Assembly (NCBI GenBank): GCA_902479205.1
Contig: CABSNX010000101.1
Location: 1-7,110, forward strand
DNA length: 7,110 nt
From: an uncultured Collinsella sp.
GTDB taxonomy: Bacteria; Actinomycetota; Coriobacteriia; Coriobacteriales; Coriobacteriaceae
Reading direction: 5' to 3'
Under the pieces are notes generated by a model, which made no database searches, had not been told where the DNA came from, and saw nothing but the letters and a program-made list of their open reading frames with translations. The translations under genes and the position numbers were made by a program. Positions 6,082 to 7,110 of this stretch are shown piece after piece. Numbering within the stretch: position 1 is the first letter of the stretch; every line of letters starts with the position of its first letter.

Positions 6082-6779
6082 AAGACTTGCCGGTTTACAA
6101 ACAAATTCGCCGCTGCATTGCGGAGCGAATTGAGCGCGGCGACTACCCGACGGGCTCGATGATTCCGTCCGAAAACGAGCTGGCCGAGGAGTTTGGCACG
6201 ACGCGCCTGACAATCCGAAGTGCCATGGACGAGCTGGTCAAAAGTGGCCAGATTCGTCGCGTGCAGGGCAAGGGCGCCTTTGTGGGACACAAGTGGTTTG
6301 ACGAGCACGAACGCAAGGGCGGCTTCCGTCAGTCGGTTCTGGCGTCGGGCGCGACGCCGTCGGTGCGCATTCTGGCGCGCTCCAAACGCTACGCCGGCCC
6401 GTATTACGCCGACCTGTTTGGCATCGCCGAGGACGATCTGCTTTACTCGGTGCGCCGTCTCAACTGCATTGATGGGGAGCCCGTGTCGATTGAGATGACG
6501 CTGATTCCGTGTCTGCTGTTTCCGGGCATCGAAGACGTGGACATTTCGGTCTTCAGCCTGTTCGAGACCTACGACATGTTGGGGCGCAAACCGGACAAGT
6601 CGATTGAGAAACTCGATATTGAAGCGCTGGGCGCACGCGATGCGAGTTTGCTCAATCTTGAGCCGGGCGACCTGGCGCTCGTACTGGAATGCATGACCTA
6701 TGACTCGAGTGGGCAGGCGATCGAGCATGCCAAGTCTTTTAACCGCGGTGATGCCGGCGGATATACCTACAACTATTAG
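6066..6779 (+). CDS. GntR/HutC-family regulator with UTRA domain (second of pair)
   Basis: A 237-residue regulator starting inside the end of the previous gene (16-bp overlap, different frame). AGGTAGG (6053-6059) lies six bases before its ATG, within the first gene's coding sequence. The DNA-binding domain (8-74) is canonical: LPVYKQIRRCIAERIERGDY, then IPSENELAEEFGTTRLTIRSAMDEL (33-57) and a wing VQGKGAFVG. The UTRA domain (about 88-230) carries YSVRRLNCIDGEPVSIE (127-143) and ends in YTYNY, usual for HutC-like proteins. The recognition helix (TRLTIRSAMDEL) differs from that of its partner (SRTALRAAIARL), so the two likely read different sites or a hybrid site. A strong terminator begins seven bases after the stop, and a separate promoter drives the next gene, a plausible target. 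Confidence 0.92.
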   Translation: MADAVEDLPVYKQIRRCIAERIERGDYPTGSMIPSENELAEEFGTTRLTIRSAMDELVKSGQIRRVQGKGAFVGHKWFDEHERKGGFRQSVLASGATPSVRILARSKRYAGPYYADLFGIAEDDLLYSVRRLNCIDGEPVSIEMTLIPCLLFPGIEDVDISVFSLFETYDMLGRKPDKSIEKLDIEALGARDASLLNLEPGDLALVLECMTYDSSGQAIEHAKSFNRGDAGGYTYNY

Positions 6780-6785
6780 CGTCTA

Positions 6786-6821
6786 GAGCATCCTCGTGCA
6801 CGGTGGGGTGCTCATTTTTTT
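6786..6821 (+). terminator. Rho-independent terminator after the GntR pair
   Basis: GAGCATCC (6786-6793) pairs with GGGTGCTC (6806-6813), eight pairs including one T-G wobble, extendable by a further wobble; the loop contains CGTGCACG. It is followed by A and seven T residues (6815-6821), a textbook U-tract. It ends the small-protein/GntR/GntR unit. Confidence 0.9.
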
Positions 6822-6897
6822 ACGGACATGTGTCGCATGACCGATGAACGGCAAAAACTGACCGTCTACCGAGAGGGGAGGATGAAATCAAAAAATC

Positions 6898-6945
6898 GGT
6901 ATTAAAAACGGCTAACCTGTAATCGTTCACTGGTATTAAGAACCT
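6898..6945 (+). promoter_or_regulatory. Promoter flanked by two GGTATTAA(A/G)AAC boxes
   Basis: GGTATTAAAAAC (6898-6909) and GGTATTAAGAAC (6932-6943) differ at one base and start 34 bp apart, about three helical turns. The second, read as GGTATTAAGAACC, is also an imperfect palindrome (GGT..T.A..ACC), loosely like the GT-N-TA-N-AC sites of HutC-type GntR proteins. Between them TGTAAT (6918-6923) matches five of six -10 positions; a start near 6930 would put one box over the -35 side and the other just downstream of the start, a common repressor layout. No good -35 hexamer is seen. Confidence 0.45.
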
Positions 6946-7034
6946 TTGAATTGTTGAGCTTGGGGCCAAGATGTCCACAAGGTTAAGCGGCGAGACGGGG
7001 CGGCAAGCCTGTCCATTCCGTGCGACAATTCAAA
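6945..7034 (+). promoter_or_regulatory. Structured leader closed by a 12-bp inverted repeat
   Basis: TTTGAATTGTTG (6945-6956) faces CGACAATTCAAA (7023-7034): 11 Watson-Crick pairs and one wobble across 66 nt. Inside are a small hairpin, GACGGG (6994-6999) with CCTGTC (7008-7013), and the palindrome-like CTTGGGGCCAAG (6959-6970). The right arm ends nine bases before the AAAGGAG ribosome site of the next gene. It may be a regulatory RNA leader, or a pair of spaced protein-binding half-sites. No known riboswitch class is recognised. Confidence 0.4.
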
Positions 7035-7055
7035 CTGCTCGTGAAAGGAGCGGGA

Positions 7056-7110
7056 ATGAAGGAGACCGAGAAGATCGAGATCATGCACTTCGACCAGGAG
7101 GGCTACCTCG
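7056..7110 (+). CDS. 5' end of an unidentified gene
   Basis: An open frame of 18 codons (MKETEKIEIMHFDQEGYL) runs off the window. AAAGGAG (7044-7050) lies five bases before the ATG, a near-ideal ribosome site, so this is very likely a real start. The N-terminus is hydrophilic with no signal peptide, so the product is probably cytoplasmic. Its position after a GntR pair and a boxed promoter suggests a carbohydrate-metabolism gene; I have a weak impression of sugar-isomerase (SIS) domain proteins, which is not evidence enough to name it. Confidence 0.8.
   Translation, partial: MKETEKIEIMHFDQEGYL

Noticed and set aside
6882..6905. A seven-codon leader peptide (MKSKNRY) after GAGGGGAGG
   Set aside because: The purine run touches the ATG with no proper spacing, it lies upstream of the likely transcription start, and the peptide has no attenuation-like codon run.

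Overview
The window reads like a chromosomal contig end from a high-GC Gram-positive bacterium. The best guess is a gut actinobacterium of the Coriobacteriia, such as Collinsella. This rests on the GC-rich codon use, purine-rich Shine-Dalgarno sites, a type II-like MurB and the style of the secreted coiled-coil cell-wall hydrolase. It is an inference from general appearance, not a database match. The first 19 bases are not genomic: they are the Tn5 mosaic-end (Nextera) adapter, so the first gene is cut by a contig edge.

Layout. (1) 20-669, minus: 5' two thirds of galE (UDP-glucose 4-epimerase). (2) 670-936: divergent promoter region. (3) 937-2145, plus: exported peptidoglycan hydrolase with a Tat-like signal, a long coiled coil and a C-terminal NlpC/P60- or CHAP-like peptidase. 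(4) 2146-2363: convergent gap holding a 125-nt element with perfect 28-bp inverted arms and then a bidirectional terminator. (5) 2364-3326, minus: murB. (6) 3327-3509: divergent promoter region with an operator-like palindrome. (7) 3510-4538, plus: LacI-family repressor. (8) 4539-4786: gap holding a second long hairpin with perfect 31-bp arms. (9) 4787-5278, plus: small uncharacterised cytoplasmic protein. (10) 5314-6081 and 6066-6779, plus: two different GntR/HutC-type regulators with UTRA effector domains whose reading frames overlap by 16 bp, closed by a strong terminator. (11) 6822-7055: regulatory leader with repeated operator-like boxes and a long-range inverted repeat. (12) 7056 to the end: first 18 codons of an unidentified gene.

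Functionally there are two themes. GalE (nucleotide sugars), MurB (peptidoglycan precursor) and the secreted hydrolase are envelope genes, but they lie in separate transcription units. The second half is regulatory: a LacI-type and two GntR-type sugar-responsive regulators. The GntR pair sits just upstream of a gene with its own boxed promoter, which suggests they control a carbohydrate uptake or catabolism operon that continues past the window.

No CRISPR array, tRNA, rRNA, insertion sequence or phage gene is visible. The least explained items are the two long perfect-arm hairpins, which share the 3' terminal string CCCGGCCCTC despite unrelated stems, the overlapping GntR pair, and the boxed, structured leader before 7056.
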